Positions 27,211 through 37,625 of a DNA stretch of 64,000 bases are shown here, one piece after another; the stretch's first letter is position 1; each line of letters begins with the position of its first letter. Under the pieces are notes generated by a model. The model worked only from the letters and a program-made list of their open reading frames with translations. It ran no database searches and had not been told where the DNA came from. The translations under genes and the position numbers were made by a program. Origin of the DNA: Rhizobiales bacterium TNE-4 (GTDB lineage: Bacteria > Pseudomonadota > Alphaproteobacteria > Rhizobiales > Beijerinckiaceae); the NCBI GenBank assembly GCA_019083985.1, contig JAHRCV010000001.1:806001-870000 (forward strand), read 5' to 3'.

Positions 27211-30126
27211 TTACTCGGCCGCCTTTGTTTTCTTGATCGGACGCCGGTCGAGCACTTCCTTGAGGAAGCGGCCGGTATGGCTCTCCTTGGACTTGGCAAT
27301 GTCCTCGGGCGTGCCTTGGGCGACAATCTTGCCGCCGCCATCGCCACCTTCAGGGCCAAGGTCGAGCACCCAATCCGCCGTTTTCACGACTTCCAGATTG
27401 TGCTCGATCACGACAACCGTATTGCCCTGATCGACGAGCTCATGCAGCACTTCGAGCAGTTTCGCGACGTCATGGAAATGCAAGCCCGTGGTCGGCTCGT
27501 CGAGGATGTAGAGCGTGCGCCCTGTCGAGCGACGCGATAATTCCTTCGACAGTTTCACGCGCTGCGCTTCGCCGCCCGATAGTGTCGTCGCCTGTTGCCC
27601 GACCTTGATGTAATCAAGCCCGACGCGCGCGAGCGTTTCCATCTTTTCGCGAATGGAGGGGACAGCCTTGAAAAGCTGGGCCGCTTCTTCAACCGTACTG
27701 TCGAGCACATCCGCGATCGATTTTTCGCGATACTTCACTTCCAGTGTTTCACGGTCGTAGCGCTTGCCTTTGCAAACATCGCACGTGACGTAGACATCCG
27801 GTAGAAAGTGCATCTCGATCTTGATGACGCCGTCGCCTTGGCACGCTTCGCAGCGCCCGCCCTTGACGTTGAACGAGAAGCGACCCGGTTGATAACCGCG
27901 TGCTTTCGCTTCCGGCAGGCCTGCAAACCATTCGCGGATCGGCGTGAAGGCGCCGGTGTAGGTTGCGGGATTAGAGCGTGGCGTGCGTCCGATCGGCGAT
28001 TGATCGATGTCGATCACCTTGTCGAGATGTTCGAGGCCTTCGATCTTGTCGAACGGTGCAGGGTGTTCAAGCGCACCATTCAGCCTGCGTGCCGCGGCTT
28101 TATAGAGTGTGTCGATGATCAGCGTCGACTTGCCGCCGCCGGACACGCCGGTGATGCATGTGAACGTGCCCAGAGGGATTTCGGCGGTGACATTTTTGAG
28201 ATTATTGCCGCGCGCGCCGGTGAGCTTCAGTGTGCGGCCCTTTTGCGGCTTGCGGCGCTGATCGGGGACCTTCACCATCAATTCGCCGGTGAGATATTTT
28301 CCCGTGAGCGACTTTTTGGATTTCATGATGTCGGCAGGCGTACCTTGCGCGATGATCTGGCCACCATGAATGCCTGCACCCGGGCCGACATCGACGACAT
28401 GGTCGGCTTGCAAGATCGCGTCTTCATCATGCTCGACGACAACAACGGTGTTGCCGAGATCACGGAGTCTTTTCAGCGTGCCGAGCAGGCGCTCATTGTC
28501 GCGCTGATGCAAGCCGATCGAGGGTTCGTCGAGCACATAGAGAACGCCAGTGAGGCCTGAACCAATTTGCGAGGCCAAGCGAATACGCTGGCTTTCACCG
28601 CCCGACAGCGTGCCGGACGCGCGTGACAGCGTGAGATAATCGAGCCCCACATCAAGCAAGAAGACGAGACGGTCGCGAATTTCCTTGAGAATACGCCCTG
28701 CGATCTCATTCTGTTTCGCGTTAAGCTTTTTGGGCAGTTTCTCGAACCAAGCGAGCGCGTCGCGTACCGATAATTCCGTGACAGTGGAGATGGGCTCCAT
28801 GTCAATTTTCACCGCCAGCGCTTCGGGCTTCAGGCGCATGCCTTTGCACTTGGCGCAAGGTGTTTCAGACATGTAGCGGCCAATTTCCTCACGCGTCCAA
28901 TCGGAATCGGTTTCGCGGTAGCGACGCTCGAGATTGTTGACCACGCCTTCGAACGGCTTTTTCACGTCATAGGCGCGCATCCCGTCATCATAGGAGAAGC
29001 GGATTTCGCGGTCGCCCGAACCATAAAGGAGCATGTCGCGCACGTCGCGCGTGAGTTCCTTGAAGGGCGCTGTCATCTTGAAGCGGTAGGAGCGCGACAG
29101 CGCTTCGAGTGTTTGGCCGTAATAGGGCGAGGACGATTTCGCCCAAGGTGCAATCGCACCGTCTTTCAAAGAGCGCGTGTCATCGGGCACGACGAGATCG
29201 GGATCGATCGTCATTTCATGGCCTATGCCGTCACATTCCGGGCAGGCGCCGAATGGATTGTTGAACGAGAACAGGCGCGGCTCGATTTCTGGGATCGTGA
29301 AGCCGGAGACAGGGCAAGCGAATTTCTGCGAGAACATCACCCGCTTCGGCTGACCCTTGTCATCCTTCTCATCAGCATATTCGACAAGGGCGATGCCTTC
29401 GGCGAGTTCGAGCGCTGTTTCGAAACTTTCAGCGAGACGGGCCGCGAGATCGGCCTTCACCACAATGCGGTCGACCACGACATCGATGTCGTGCTTGAAT
29501 TTCTTATCAAGCGCGGGCGCATCGGCGATTTCGTAATAGGTGCCGTCGATCTTCACGCGCTGAAAGCCGCGCTTCATATATTCGGCGAGTTCTTTCTTAT
29601 ATTCGCCCTTGCGGCCGCGCACGACGGGCGCGAGCAGATAAAGCCGCGTCTTTTCCGGCAGGGCCAGAACGCGATCGACCATCTGCTGCACGGTCTGGCT
29701 TTCGATCGGCAGGCCGGTGGCAGGTGAATAGGGGATGCCGACGCGCGCCCAGAGAAGGCGCATGTAATCATAGATCTCGGTGACGGTGCCGACGGTCGAA
29801 CGCGGGTTCTTCGATGTCGTCTTCTGCTCAATTGAGATGGCGGGGGAAAGCCCGTCGATCTGGTCGACGTCCGGCTTCTGCATCATTTCGAGGAATTGGC
29901 GGGCATAGGCCGAGAGGCTCTCGACATAGCGGCGCTGGCCCTCGGCATAGATCGTGTCGAAGGCGAGCGAGGATTTGCCGGAACCCGACAGGCCGGTGAA
30001 GACGACAAGCCGGTCCCGCGGGATGGTCAGATCCACATTCTTGAGATTGTGCTCGCGCGCGCCACGAATGGTGATGGAGCGGTGATCGGCGTGGGGCGCC
30101 TTATCGAAAAGATCGTCAAGAGACAT
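27211..30126 (-). CDS. uvrA: UvrABC system protein A (excinuclease ATPase subunit)
   Basis: This 971-residue damage-recognition ATPase of nucleotide excision repair has duplicated ABC modules. The first Walker A is [17 protein letters not shown] (about residues 41-57) and the second [17 protein letters not shown]. Two ABC signatures ([13 protein letters not shown] and [13 protein letters not shown]) and two zinc modules (CPECDG and CEACQGDG) are visible. The frame continues 39 codons upstream, but the start at [11 protein letters not shown] matches relatives. It diverges from ssb, and a LexA-type box lies between them, so DNA damage should induce it. Confidence 0.97.
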   Translation of the reverse strand: MSLDDLFDKAPHADHRSITIRGAREHNLKNVDLTIPRDRLVVFTGLSGSGKSSLAFDTIYAEGQRRYVESLSAYARQFLEMMQKPDVDQIDGLSPAISIEQKTTSKNPRSTVGTVTEIYDYMRLLWARVGIPYSPATGLPIESQTVQQMVDRVLALPEKTRLYLLAPVVRGRKGEYKKELAEYMKRGFQRVKIDGTYYEIADAPALDKKFKHDIDVVVDRIVVKADLAARLAESFETALELAEGIALVEYADEKDDKGQPKRVMFSQKFACPVSGFTIPEIEPRLFSFNNPFGACPECDGIGHEMTIDPDLVVPDDTRSLKDGAIAPWAKSSSPYYGQTLEALSRSYRFKMTAPFKELTRDVRDMLLYGSGDREIRFSYDDGMRAYDVKKPFEGVVNNLERRYRETDSDWTREEIGRYMSETPCAKCKGMRLKPEALAVKIDMEPISTVTELSVRDALAWFEKLPKKLNAKQNEIAGRILKEIRDRLVFLLDVGLDYLTLSRASGTLSGGESQRIRLASQIGSGLTGVLYVLDEPSIGLHQRDNERLLGTLKRLRDLGNTVVVVEHDEDAILQADHVVDVGPGAGIHGGQIIAQGTPADIMKSKKSLTGKYLTGELMVKVPDQRRKPQKGRTLKLTGARGNNLKNVTAEIPLGTFTCITGVSGGGKSTLIIDTLYKAAARRLNGALEHPAPFDKIEGLEHLDKVIDIDQSPIGRTPRSNPATYTGAFTPIREWFAGLPEAKARGYQPGRFSFNVKGGRCEACQGDGVIKIEMHFLPDVYVTCDVCKGKRYDRETLEVKYREKSIADVLDSTVEEAAQLFKAVPSIREKMETLARVGLDYIKVGQQATTLSGGEAQRVKLSKELSRRSTGRTLYILDEPTTGLHFHDVAKLLEVLHELVDQGNTVVVIEHNLEVVKTADWVLDLGPEGGDGGGKIVAQGTPEDIAKSKESHTGRFLKEVLDRRPIKKTKAAE

Positions 30127-30263
30127 CGGAGGACCGTACCGGATTGGGCGAGTTTGCCGCACCGCATACATAGGTCGCAGCAGGGCCCGGCGACAGGGCT
30201 TGCTGCGCGAGGGGCGGCTTTTCCCCCGTAATTCAGCTTGCATCCATCATGCAGCAATGTTAG

Positions 30264-30278
30264 GAACATAACAAGAAC
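30264..30278. promoter_or_regulatory. LexA (SOS) box between uvrA and ssb
   Basis: GAAC-ATAACAA-GAAC is an exact match to the alphaproteobacterial LexA operator GAAC-N7-GAAC. It is 94 bases before the ssb start and 138 bases before the uvrA start, in the only intergenic region of this divergent pair. One box may control both promoters. Confidence 0.8.
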
Positions 30279-30371
30279 ATTGCTGCTTTTTGGTGGATAA
30301 GGCAGGGCGTGCGGGCGCGGGCCCGGCGGCCTTGCTCTAAGGTCCAAATCGCATTTTTCGGAGGATGGAAC

Positions 30372-30869
30372 ATGGCGGGCAGCGTCAACAAGGTCATTTT
30401 GGTCGGCAATCTGGGGCGCGACCCGGAAGTCCGCCGGCTTAACAATGGCGAGCCTGTGGTGAACCTCTCGATCGCGACCTCGGAAACCTGGCGTGACAAG
30501 GCGTCGGGTGAGCGCAAGGAGCGCACCGAATGGCACAAGGTCGTCATCTTCAACGAGAACCTTGCCAAGATCGCCGAGCAATATCTGAAGAAGGGCTCGA
30601 CGGTTTATCTCGAAGGCCAGCTCCAGACGCGCAAATACACCGACAAGGATGGTGCTGAGAAGTACACGACCGAAGTCGTGCTGCAGCGCTATCGCGGCGA
30701 GCTCACGCTGCTGGGTGGACGCGGGCAGGGCAGCGGCGATTCCGACGAGGGCGGATCGGTTGGCTATTCGGGCGGCGGCCGTGGCGGAGATTTCGGTCGC
30801 TCCTCGCCGATGGACCGTCAGCCGGCACCGGCGGGCCGCGGCGCGATGGATGACGACATTCCGTTTTAA
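30372..30869 (+). CDS. ssb: Single-stranded DNA-binding protein
   Basis: The 165-residue protein has the OB-fold of bacterial SSB (residues 1 to about 110: [52 protein letters not shown]). It continues with a Gly/Arg/Pro-rich flexible tail and ends in the acidic tip DDDIPF that recruits partner proteins. It coats single-stranded DNA in replication and repair. GGAGG at 30359-30363 supports ATG 30372 over upstream in-frame codons. It is divergent from uvrA across an SOS box. Confidence 0.97.
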   Translation: MAGSVNKVILVGNLGRDPEVRRLNNGEPVVNLSIATSETWRDKASGERKERTEWHKVVIFNENLAKIAEQYLKKGSTVYLEGQLQTRKYTDKDGAEKYTTEVVLQRYRGELTLLGGRGQGSGDSDEGGSVGYSGGGRGGDFGRSSPMDRQPAPAGRGAMDDDIPF

Positions 30870-30960
30870 GCGGGATGTGGCAGCGGCTTTGTTCACGGGG
30901 TGATATTCGCAGCCGCAACGAAATAAAGTCGTGAAACACGACGCGCGATGTGATGATTTG

Positions 30961-30986
30961 AAGGCGGTCCGAGAGGGCCGCCTTTG
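30961..30986 (+). terminator. Probable terminator after ssb
   Basis: AAGGCGGTCC pairs with GGGCCGCCTT (one G-T pair) around a short GAGA loop, followed by TGTCATTT. The U-tract is weak. It lies 92 bases after ssb and before the M20 peptidase gene. Confidence 0.6.
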
Positions 30987-31042
30987 TCATTTGGGATTCG
31001 GTTGCGCGTGCGGTCGGCCAGCGGTGACAGGCTGATTGGGGA

Positions 31043-32179
31043 ATGGGAGTGACGATTTTGGCTTATGACAGCGAAAAGATGGCGGCGGCGCTGAGCGATT
31101 GGGTGGCTATCGAAAGCCACACTTATGACATGCCTGGCGTGAACCGGATGATGGATCGGGTCGCGGCGTCGGTGGCAGGCAGTGGCATTGCCGTGGAACG
31201 GATTGCCGGGCGCGATGGGCTTGGTGACATGCTCACGCTGCGGGCTGGTCCCAACAATGGCAAGAAGCCAGTCGTCATTCTCAGCCATCTCGACACGGTC
31301 CATCCCGAAGGCACGCTCGCGAAGGATCTGCCGATCCGCCGTGAGGGTGATCGCCTCTATGGCCCGGGCATTTACGACATGAAGGGCGGGGCGTTCTTGG
31401 CGCTTGAAGCATTCAGAACGGTGTTGGCAGCCAAGGCCGCGCAAGTGCCACTCGTGTTCATGTTTACACCTGACGAGGAAATTGGTTCGCCGACGTCGCG
31501 CGCGGCGATCGAAGCCGAGGGCAAGAAAGCGCAGGCGGTGCTTGTCACCGAACCCGCGCGCGATGGCGGCAAGATCGTCACCGCGCGTAAGGGCGTCGGC
31601 CGTTTCGATGTGCATGTTGAAGGTCGCCCAGCCCATTCCGGCACAAGCCATGAAAAGGGCCGTAACGCGATTGGCGAAGCCGCTAAGCAAATCGTCGCTA
31701 TTCAAGCGCTAACCGACTATGCGCGCGGCATCACCACCACCGTGGGCATGACGAAGGGCGGCACGGCGGCCAACACCATTCCGCAACATGCGTGGTTCTG
31801 CGTTGATCTACGCGTGCGTACCGTCGCCGATGGCGAGGAGATGACAAAGAAAATTCTCGGCCTGACGTCGTCTGATCCCGATATCAAAGTGACCGTCACA
31901 GGCGACATGAACCGTCCGCCATTCGAAAAAACACCTGAAGTGGCGGCGCTCTATGAGCGCGCACGGCGCATCGCCAAAGGGTTGGGTATCGATTTGATCG
32001 ACGTGCCGCAAACAGGCGGCGGTTCTGATGGCAATTTCACCGCCGTCTATGGCATCCCGACGCTCGATGGTCTTGGCATCGATGGCGATGGCGCGCATAC
32101 GCTACAGGAATATGCGCTCGTCTCGTCGCTCGCGGAACGCGCTGCCTTGATGGATGCGTTGTTACGCGATTTCACCTAA
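31043..32179 (+). CDS. M20 family metallopeptidase (carboxypeptidase G2-like)
   Basis: This 378-residue di-zinc amidohydrolase belongs to the M20/CPG2 family. The metal ligands and base are visible in SHLDTVHPEG (His82, Asp84), GPGIYDMKGG (Asp112) and FTPDEEIGS (Glu145-Glu146). The dimerisation domain follows at about 180-295 (RPAHSGTSHEKGRNAIGEAA). Relatives release C-terminal glutamate from folates or cleave dipeptides and acylamino acids; the substrate here is unknown. There is no signal peptide, so it should be cytosolic. It is convergent with the marC-family gene. Confidence 0.87.
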   Translation: MGVTILAYDSEKMAAALSDWVAIESHTYDMPGVNRMMDRVAASVAGSGIAVERIAGRDGLGDMLTLRAGPNNGKKPVVILSHLDTVHPEGTLAKDLPIRREGDRLYGPGIYDMKGGAFLALEAFRTVLAAKAAQVPLVFMFTPDEEIGSPTSRAAIEAEGKKAQAVLVTEPARDGGKIVTARKGVGRFDVHVEGRPAHSGTSHEKGRNAIGEAAKQIVAIQALTDYARGITTTVGMTKGGTAANTIPQHAWFCVDLRVRTVADGEEMTKKILGLTSSDPDIKVTVTGDMNRPPFEKTPEVAALYERARRIAKGLGIDLIDVPQTGGGSDGNFTAVYGIPTLDGLGIDGDGAHTLQEYALVSSLAERAALMDALLRDFT

Positions 32180-32201
32180 AGCGCGATGAAGCATGGCGGG
32201 C

Positions 32202-32831
32202 CTAGCCCGCCATAATCGCTTTCACGCCATCGATGACGAATTGCACGGCCATGGCGGCGAGGATGACGCCGAGAAGGCGTGTCAGCACGATGTTGCCGGT
32301 GACGCCGAGCAGACGCGCAATGCGCGTGGCCAAGAGAAAGCTAATCAGGCAGGCCAGCACCACGAGCGCGATGACGCCGATCAGGATCGTGACCTTGATC
32401 GGATCTCCTTGCGCGCGACCGGAGAGCAGCAGGATGGCGGTGATCGCGCCGGGGCCAGCCATCAATGGGATGCCTAGCGGGAAGGCTGCAATGTTGCGGA
32501 TGTGATCTTCGGTGATCGCCTTCTCCGCCGTCTCAGCTTTGCGCTCAGGCCCGCCGCCAAACACCATCTGGTAGGCGATGGTGAACAGCAAAAGCCCACC
32601 CGCAATGCGAAACGCAGGCAGCGTAATCCCGAGCGCGTTGATCAGCGGTGCACCACCCAGCGCCGTCGCTGTCATGATCACGAAGGCGATCAAAACAGCC
32701 CGGACAGCAACCTTGCGCCGCGAGGCTGCGCTCATGCCCGGCGTGAGGCTGAGGAAGATTGGGGCGAGCCCTGGGGGGTCCACCGTGACGATGAGGGTGA
32801 CCAGGGCGGAAATGATGAAATCGGGCAGCAT
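32202..32831 (-). CDS. MarC family integral membrane protein
   Basis: The 209-residue protein has about six membrane helices and the MarC/YchE family features TLIVTVDPPGLAPIFLSL near the start and AFRIAGGLLLFTIAYQMVFG in the middle, then GIPLMAGPGAI. The MarC family has no proven function; the early link to multiple antibiotic resistance was not upheld. A TTG at 32843 could add four residues, but ATG 32831 is preferred. It is transcribed away from gyrA. Confidence 0.88.
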   Translation of the reverse strand: MLPDFIISALVTLIVTVDPPGLAPIFLSLTPGMSAASRRKVAVRAVLIAFVIMTATALGGAPLINALGITLPAFRIAGGLLLFTIAYQMVFGGGPERKAETAEKAITEDHIRNIAAFPLGIPLMAGPGAITAILLLSGRAQGDPIKVTILIGVIALVVLACLISFLLATRIARLLGVTGNIVLTRLLGVILAAMAVQFVIDGVKAIMAG

Positions 32832-33022
32832 CGGGCCACTCAATACACGCTTTTGCGTGCTGCCAAGCTGTCTTTCCCCAGACTTGTGGGCAGGTTTTTT
32901 CAGGCGCCTGATAAGTATCTGTAATTACGAGAGAAAAATCGGTTTATGCAAGGCTTGCCAACTGGCGTTCCGGAGCGGAATCGGATAGAGAATTTGAGTC
33001 GTTTTTGTAACGGATTCACGCC

Positions 33023-35749
33023 TTGTCAGAGCATGACGATCAGGGGTCCGGCCCGGGCTCCCACGATATCCGGCCGGTCTCGATTACCGATGAAATGAAG
33101 CGGTCCTATCTCGATTACGCGATGAGCGTGATTGTGAGCCGCGCGTTGCCCGACGCGCGTGACGGGTTGAAGCCCGTCCATCGCCGCATTCTCTATTCGA
33201 TGTATGAAAACGGCTATACGCCGGACAAGCCTTACCGCAAATCGGCGCGCATCGTCGGCGACGTGATCGGTAAATACCATCCGCATGGCGACCAATCGAT
33301 TTACGATGCGCTGGTGCGCATGGCGCAAGATTTCTCGATGCGCCTGCCGCTTGCCGACGGGCAGGGCAATTTCGGTTCGGTTGACGGCGATCCCGCCGCG
33401 GCGATGCGTTATACTGAGGTGCGGCTGGCCAAGCCCGCTATGGCGCTGCTCGACGATCTCGACAAGGACACGGTCGATTTCCAGCCGAACTATGATGGCT
33501 CCGAGCATGAGCCGACTGTCATTCCGGCACGCTTCCCCAATCTTCTGGTCAATGGCGCGGGCGGCATCGCCGTCGGCATGGCGACGAATATTCCGCCGCA
33601 CAATCTCGGCGAATTGGTCGATGCATGCGCGGCCTACATCGAAGATCCCGCGATTTCGATCGATCAGTTGATCGAGATCGTGCCCGGGCCGGATTTCCCG
33701 ACGGGCGGCAGCATTCTGGGTCGCGGCGGCATCCGTGCGATGTACCATCTCGGCCGTGGCTCGATCATCATGCGGTCGAAGACGGAGATCGAAACGATCC
33801 GCAAGGATCGCGAGGCGATCATCGTCACCGAAATCCCGTATCAGGTGAACAAGACCTCGCTGATCGAAAAGATTGCCGAGCTTGTCCGCGAGAAGAAGAT
33901 CGAAGGCATTTCCGATCTGCGGGACGAGTCCGATCGCGACGGCATGCGCATCGTGATCGAGTTGAAGCGCGAGGCTGTGGCCGATGTTGTGCTCAACCAG
34001 CTCTATCGTTTCACGCCGCTGCAGACCTCGTTTGGCGCAAACATGGTCGCGCTCAATGGCGGGCGTCCGGAAACGCTGAACCTCAAGGATTTTATCCGCG
34101 CCTTCATCGATTTCCGTGAAGTCGTTGTCAGCCGGCGGACAAAATATCTGCTCAACAAGGCGCGTGATCGCGCGCATGTGTTGGTGGGCCTTGGCATTGC
34201 AGTCGCCAATATCGATGAGGTCATCCATCTCATCCGCACCGCGCCCGATCCGAACACTGCGCGTGAGCGCCTGATGGACCGCGATTGGCCGGCGCGTGAT
34301 GTCGAAAGTCTCTTGCTGCTGATCGATGATCCGCTGCATCGCATGTCGGAAGCGGGGACCTATCGCCTGTCGGAAACGCAGGCGCGCGCCATTCTCGATC
34401 TGCGCTTGCAGCGCCTGACCGCGCTGGGTCGTGATGAGATTGGCGACGAGCTCAACAAGCTTGCCACCGAGATTGCCGATTACCTTGATATTTTGCGTTC
34501 GCGTCAGCGTATCATGCAGATCATCAAGGATGAGCTTACTGAGGTGAAGGCGGCCTATGCGACGCCGCGCAAGACGCAGTTGCAGGAATCAGAATCCGAT
34601 TTCGACGATGAAGATCTGATCCAGCGCGAAGACATGGTCGTCACTGTGTCTCACGCTGGTTATATCAAGCGCGTGCCTCTCTCGACCTACCGGGCGCAGC
34701 GCCGCGGCGGCAAAGGCCGCTCGGGCATGCAGACGCGCGATGAAGATTTCGTTTCGCGGCTCTTCGTCGCGACGACGCATACGCCCGTTTTGTTCTTCTC
34801 GTCGAAGGGGCGCGTCTACAAGGAGAAGGTCTGGCGTCTGCCGCTGGCTGCGCCGCAGGCGCGTGGCAAGGCGCTCGTCAACATGCTGCCACTCGAGGGC
34901 ACTGAGCGCATTACGACCATCATGCCGCTGCCTGAGGATGAGCAGGTTTGGGATCAGCTCGATGTGATGTTTGCGACATCCTCGGGCAATGTCCGCCGCA
35001 ACAAGCTGAGTGATTTCGTCCAGGTCAATCGCGCCGGCAAGATCGCGATGAAGCTTGACGATGGCGATGCCATTGTTGACGTGCAGATCTGTAAGCCGGT
35101 CGATGATGTGTTGCTGACGACGGCCGCAGGCCAATGCATTCGCTTCCCGGTTGATGATGTGCGCGTCTTCAAGGGTCGCGACTCGACTGGCGTGCGCGGC
35201 ATTGCATTGGCGAAGGACGATACCGTCATCTCGCTCGCCATCCTGTGGCATACCGAAGCGAGCGCGGATGAGCGCGCCGCCTATCTCAAAATGCGTCGCG
35301 CCATCAATGGCGAAGCGCAGGCGGAGGAGGGCGCTTCGGATCAGGAAGAAGCCACGGGTGACGTGTCACTCTCGCAGGAGCGTTACGCAGAATTGTCGGC
35401 GCGTGAGCAAATCATTCTCACCATTTCGGAGAATGGTTATGGCAAGCGCAGCAATGCGTATGAATATCGCGTCACGGGCCGTGGCGGCAAAGGCATCGTC
35501 GCGATGACGGTCAATGAGCGCAATGGTCGCTTGGTCGCGTCCTTCCCGGTCGAGCCGTCCGATCAGATCATGCTCGTGACCAATGGTGGCCAGTTGATCC
35601 GCTGTCCCGTCGAAGGCATCCGTATTGCGGGCCGTTCAACACAGGGCGTCATCGTGTTCAATACGGCGGATGATGAGCAGGTCGTCTCGGTCGAGCGCAT
35701 TTCGGAAGAGAATGAGGGCGAGGAAGGCGGCGAGGCTGGCGAGGCGTAA
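33023..35749 (+). CDS. gyrA: DNA gyrase subunit A, TTG start
   Basis: The 908-residue protein is GyrA, the DNA-cutting subunit of gyrase. The catalytic tyrosine is Tyr130 ([11 protein letters not shown]) and the GyrA box QRRGGKG near residue 556 identifies it as gyrase rather than topoisomerase IV ParC. The C-terminal beta-pinwheel follows, with an acidic tail. No ATG precedes the conserved [13 protein letters not shown], and a stop lies five codons upstream, so TTG 33023 (or ATT 33014) must be the start. In the quinolone region, the residue equal to E. coli Ser83 is Gln91, while Asp95 (E. coli Asp87) is kept. Confidence 0.96.
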   Translation: MSEHDDQGSGPGSHDIRPVSITDEMKRSYLDYAMSVIVSRALPDARDGLKPVHRRILYSMYENGYTPDKPYRKSARIVGDVIGKYHPHGDQSIYDALVRMAQDFSMRLPLADGQGNFGSVDGDPAAAMRYTEVRLAKPAMALLDDLDKDTVDFQPNYDGSEHEPTVIPARFPNLLVNGAGGIAVGMATNIPPHNLGELVDACAAYIEDPAISIDQLIEIVPGPDFPTGGSILGRGGIRAMYHLGRGSIIMRSKTEIETIRKDREAIIVTEIPYQVNKTSLIEKIAELVREKKIEGISDLRDESDRDGMRIVIELKREAVADVVLNQLYRFTPLQTSFGANMVALNGGRPETLNLKDFIRAFIDFREVVVSRRTKYLLNKARDRAHVLVGLGIAVANIDEVIHLIRTAPDPNTARERLMDRDWPARDVESLLLLIDDPLHRMSEAGTYRLSETQARAILDLRLQRLTALGRDEIGDELNKLATEIADYLDILRSRQRIMQIIKDELTEVKAAYATPRKTQLQESESDFDDEDLIQREDMVVTVSHAGYIKRVPLSTYRAQRRGGKGRSGMQTRDEDFVSRLFVATTHTPVLFFSSKGRVYKEKVWRLPLAAPQARGKALVNMLPLEGTERITTIMPLPEDEQVWDQLDVMFATSSGNVRRNKLSDFVQVNRAGKIAMKLDDGDAIVDVQICKPVDDVLLTTAAGQCIRFPVDDVRVFKGRDSTGVRGIALAKDDTVISLAILWHTEASADERAAYLKMRRAINGEAQAEEGASDQEEATGDVSLSQERYAELSAREQIILTISENGYGKRSNAYEYRVTGRGGKGIVAMTVNERNGRLVASFPVEPSDQIMLVTNGGQLIRCPVEGIRIAGRSTQGVIVFNTADDEQVVSVERISEENEGEEGGEAGEA

Positions 35750-35806
35750 GCGCCTGCCATTCGCCGCCCGGCTCCAGCGCCGCTGGTTTTGAACGGGGAC
35801 TTCAGC

Positions 35807-36274
35807 ATGCGCACCGGTCTTTATACGGGCTCCTTCGATCCGCTCACCAATGGCCATGTCGATGTGTTGCAGCAGGCGCTCCGCGTCCTCGACAAGGTGG
35901 TCGTTGCGATTGGTGTGCATCCGGGCAAGACACCCCTGTTCTCGGTTGAGGAGCGGGCGGCGATGATCGAGAAGGCCGTACCCGGTGTCTCTGTCGTCAC
36001 CTTTGCTGGGCTTGCGATTGATGCGGCGCGCGCCCACAAGGCCTGCGTGATGGTTCGCGGCCTGCGCGATGGCACGGATCTCGATTATGAAATGCAGATG
36101 GCGGGAATGAACGGCACCATGGCGCCTGAAATCGGCACGTTGTTCTTTCCGGCTTCGCCTGCCGTGAGGCCGATCACGGCAACGCTCGTTCGCCAGATTG
36201 CCAAAATGGGCGGCGATATCTCTGCCTTTGTTCCGCCCGATGTGGCGGCCAAGTTGAAAGCGAAATTCGCGTAA
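35807..36274 (+). CDS. coaD: Phosphopantetheine adenylyltransferase
   Basis: The 155-residue enzyme performs the fourth step of coenzyme A synthesis, joining AMP to 4'-phosphopantetheine. The nucleotidyltransferase motif is [11 protein letters not shown] (residues 8-18) and the second family motif is [18 protein letters not shown]. Length is normal. ATG 35807 is chosen over an upstream TTG because the N-terminus then reads [12 protein letters not shown]. It follows gyrA by 57 bases and is followed by two cyclophilin genes. Confidence 0.96.
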   Translation: MRTGLYTGSFDPLTNGHVDVLQQALRVLDKVVVAIGVHPGKTPLFSVEERAAMIEKAVPGVSVVTFAGLAIDAARAHKACVMVRGLRDGTDLDYEMQMAGMNGTMAPEIGTLFFPASPAVRPITATLVRQIAKMGGDISAFVPPDVAAKLKAKFA

Positions 36275-36327
36275 GGTTCGCGCAATTCGATGGCGGGCTG
36301 ATCCCGCTCAAACCCACGGAGTGATCC

Positions 36328-36894
36328 ATGTTTCGTCGTGCTTTTCTGGCCGGTATGGCCTCGCTAGCGGCGCTTGCGCCGTCCTTCGCGCAGACCGCAG
36401 CGAAGGCGCCAGCCACCGATCCGCAGAACACGCTTTATCTCGACACCAAGGATGGCCGGATCGTCATCAGGCTCAGGCCCGATCTCGCGCCCAAGCATGT
36501 CGAGCAGCTGAAGACGCTGGCGAAGCGCGGCTTCTACAACAATGTCGTGTTCCATCGCGTGATTGATGGGTTCATGGCGCAGACGGGTGATCCGACTGGA
36601 ACTGGCACGGGTAAGTCGGATCTGCCGAACATTCCGGCTGAATTCTCACGTGAGCCGTTCAGACGCGGCACGGTCGGTATGGCGCGCGCGCAGGATCCGA
36701 ATTCGGCGAATTCGCAATTCTTCATCTGCTTTGCTGACACGCCCTCGCTCAATGGCCAGTACACAGTCGTTGGTGATGTGGTTTCGGGCATGGATGTGGT
36801 CGACAAGATCAAGAAGGGCGATCCGCGCAACAATGGCATGGTCACTGCGCCCGACAAGATCGTGAAAATGCAAGTGGCGGCGGACGCCAAGTAA
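36328..36894 (+). CDS. Exported peptidyl-prolyl cis-trans isomerase (cyclophilin)
   Basis: The 188-residue cyclophilin starts with a signal peptide MFRRAFLAGMASLAALAPSF and a likely cleavage after AQ near residue 22. The RRAFL sequence resembles the twin-arginine consensus (RRxFL), so export through TatABC is possible, but a Sec signal cannot be excluded. The active site FHRVIDGFMAQTGDP carries the expected Arg, Phe, Met and Gln. It should speed proline isomerisation of periplasmic proteins. It is paired with a cytosolic paralogue 33 bases downstream, clearly a tandem duplication. Confidence 0.92.
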   Translation: MFRRAFLAGMASLAALAPSFAQTAAKAPATDPQNTLYLDTKDGRIVIRLRPDLAPKHVEQLKTLAKRGFYNNVVFHRVIDGFMAQTGDPTGTGTGKSDLPNIPAEFSREPFRRGTVGMARAQDPNSANSQFFICFADTPSLNGQYTVVGDVVSGMDVVDKIKKGDPRNNGMVTAPDKIVKMQVAADAK

Positions 36895-36927
36895 TTTCAA
36901 TCACGCCAACGCAAAGGGACAACAACA

Positions 36928-37389
36928 ATGGCTGATGAAAACACGCTTATTCTTGAAACGACCAAAGGCAATGTGACGATCCAGATGCGACCGGATCTGG
37001 CGCCCAACCATGTGGCGCGGATCAAGGAACTCGCCAATGACGGATTTTACGATGGCATCGTCTTCCATCGCGTGATCGACGGTTTTATGGCGCAGACGGG
37101 CGATCCAACCGGTACCGGCATGGGCGGTTCGGGCCAGAAGTTGAAGCAGGAATTCAATGACGCGCCGCATGCGCGCGGAACCTGCTCGATGGCGCGTGCG
37201 CAGAACCCGGATTCGGCGGATAGCCAGTTCTTCATCTGCTTTGACGATGCTGGCTTCCTCGACCGTCAATACACGGTCTGGGGCCAGGTGGTCGAAGGCA
37301 TGGAGAATGTCGACAAGATCAAGCGCGGCGAACCGGTCAAGGATCCGGACCAGATCGTGAAAGCCTATATGGCGGTCAATCCGCGCTGA
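36928..37389 (+). CDS. ppiB: Cytosolic peptidyl-prolyl cis-trans isomerase (cyclophilin B type)
   Basis: The 153-residue cyclophilin has no signal peptide. The active-site region FHRVIDGFMAQTGDPTGTG matches the exported paralogue upstream almost exactly, and the core ends SQFFICFDDAGFLDRQYTVW. The bulky Trp of the loop, which in eukaryotic cyclophilins contacts cyclosporin, is Leu here (FLDRQYT), as in most bacterial members. It is probably in one transcript with the exported paralogue and ends before a strong hairpin. Confidence 0.94.
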   Translation: MADENTLILETTKGNVTIQMRPDLAPNHVARIKELANDGFYDGIVFHRVIDGFMAQTGDPTGTGMGGSGQKLKQEFNDAPHARGTCSMARAQNPDSADSQFFICFDDAGFLDRQYTVWGQVVEGMENVDKIKRGEPVKDPDQIVKAYMAVNPR

Positions 37390-37395
37390 TGAAAA

Positions 37396-37440
37396 AGGGC
37401 CCGCCGGTGTTTGTCCCCCAACGGGACGCCGGCGGGCCTT
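37396..37440 (+). terminator. Hairpin after ppiB
   Basis: AAGGGCCCGCCGG pairs with CCGGCGGGCCTT across a loop of about 20 bases. The stem is strong but only weakly followed by T residues, so termination efficiency is uncertain. Confidence 0.6.
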
Positions 37441-37505
37441 ACGCATGACTTGCAACGCCTTCTGAAAGACCTTCTGAAAGGATAGGCTTCGCAATGTGTG
37501 CGGCT

Positions 37506-37625
37506 TCACTCAATAAAATGGGCCGCAGCCCATATGTATATAGAGAAACCTAAAACGAGCAAGATCGCGCGTGAGGGCTTGGCCTTCTCGTAGTTAACGC
37601 CCCAAAATGGGTTCTGTTCATCCAT
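37506..37625 (-). CDS. Candidate 39-residue single-pass membrane protein
   Basis: The frame encodes [20 protein letters not shown] followed by [19 protein letters not shown]. This is a polar N-terminus and one clear hydrophobic helix (about residues 20-36), the layout of many real small membrane proteins. The start ATG on the minus strand and the queA ATG on the plus strand overlap within one CATG (37623-37626). Evidence against it is the weak ribosome site. It fills the otherwise empty ppiB-queA gap. No family is recognised; it would be missed by most gene finders. Confidence 0.45.
   Translation of the reverse strand: MDEQNPFWGVNYEKAKPSRAILLVLGFSIYIWAAAHFIE

Noticed and set aside
32901-32910. 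Palindrome CAGGCGCCTG upstream of gyrA
   Set aside because: Ten bases of GC-rich symmetry occur easily in this genome; no second copy or promoter match supports it.
33026-34339. 437-codon frame antisense to gyrA
   Set aside because: Shadow of the gyrA reading frame; no motif, no ribosome site.
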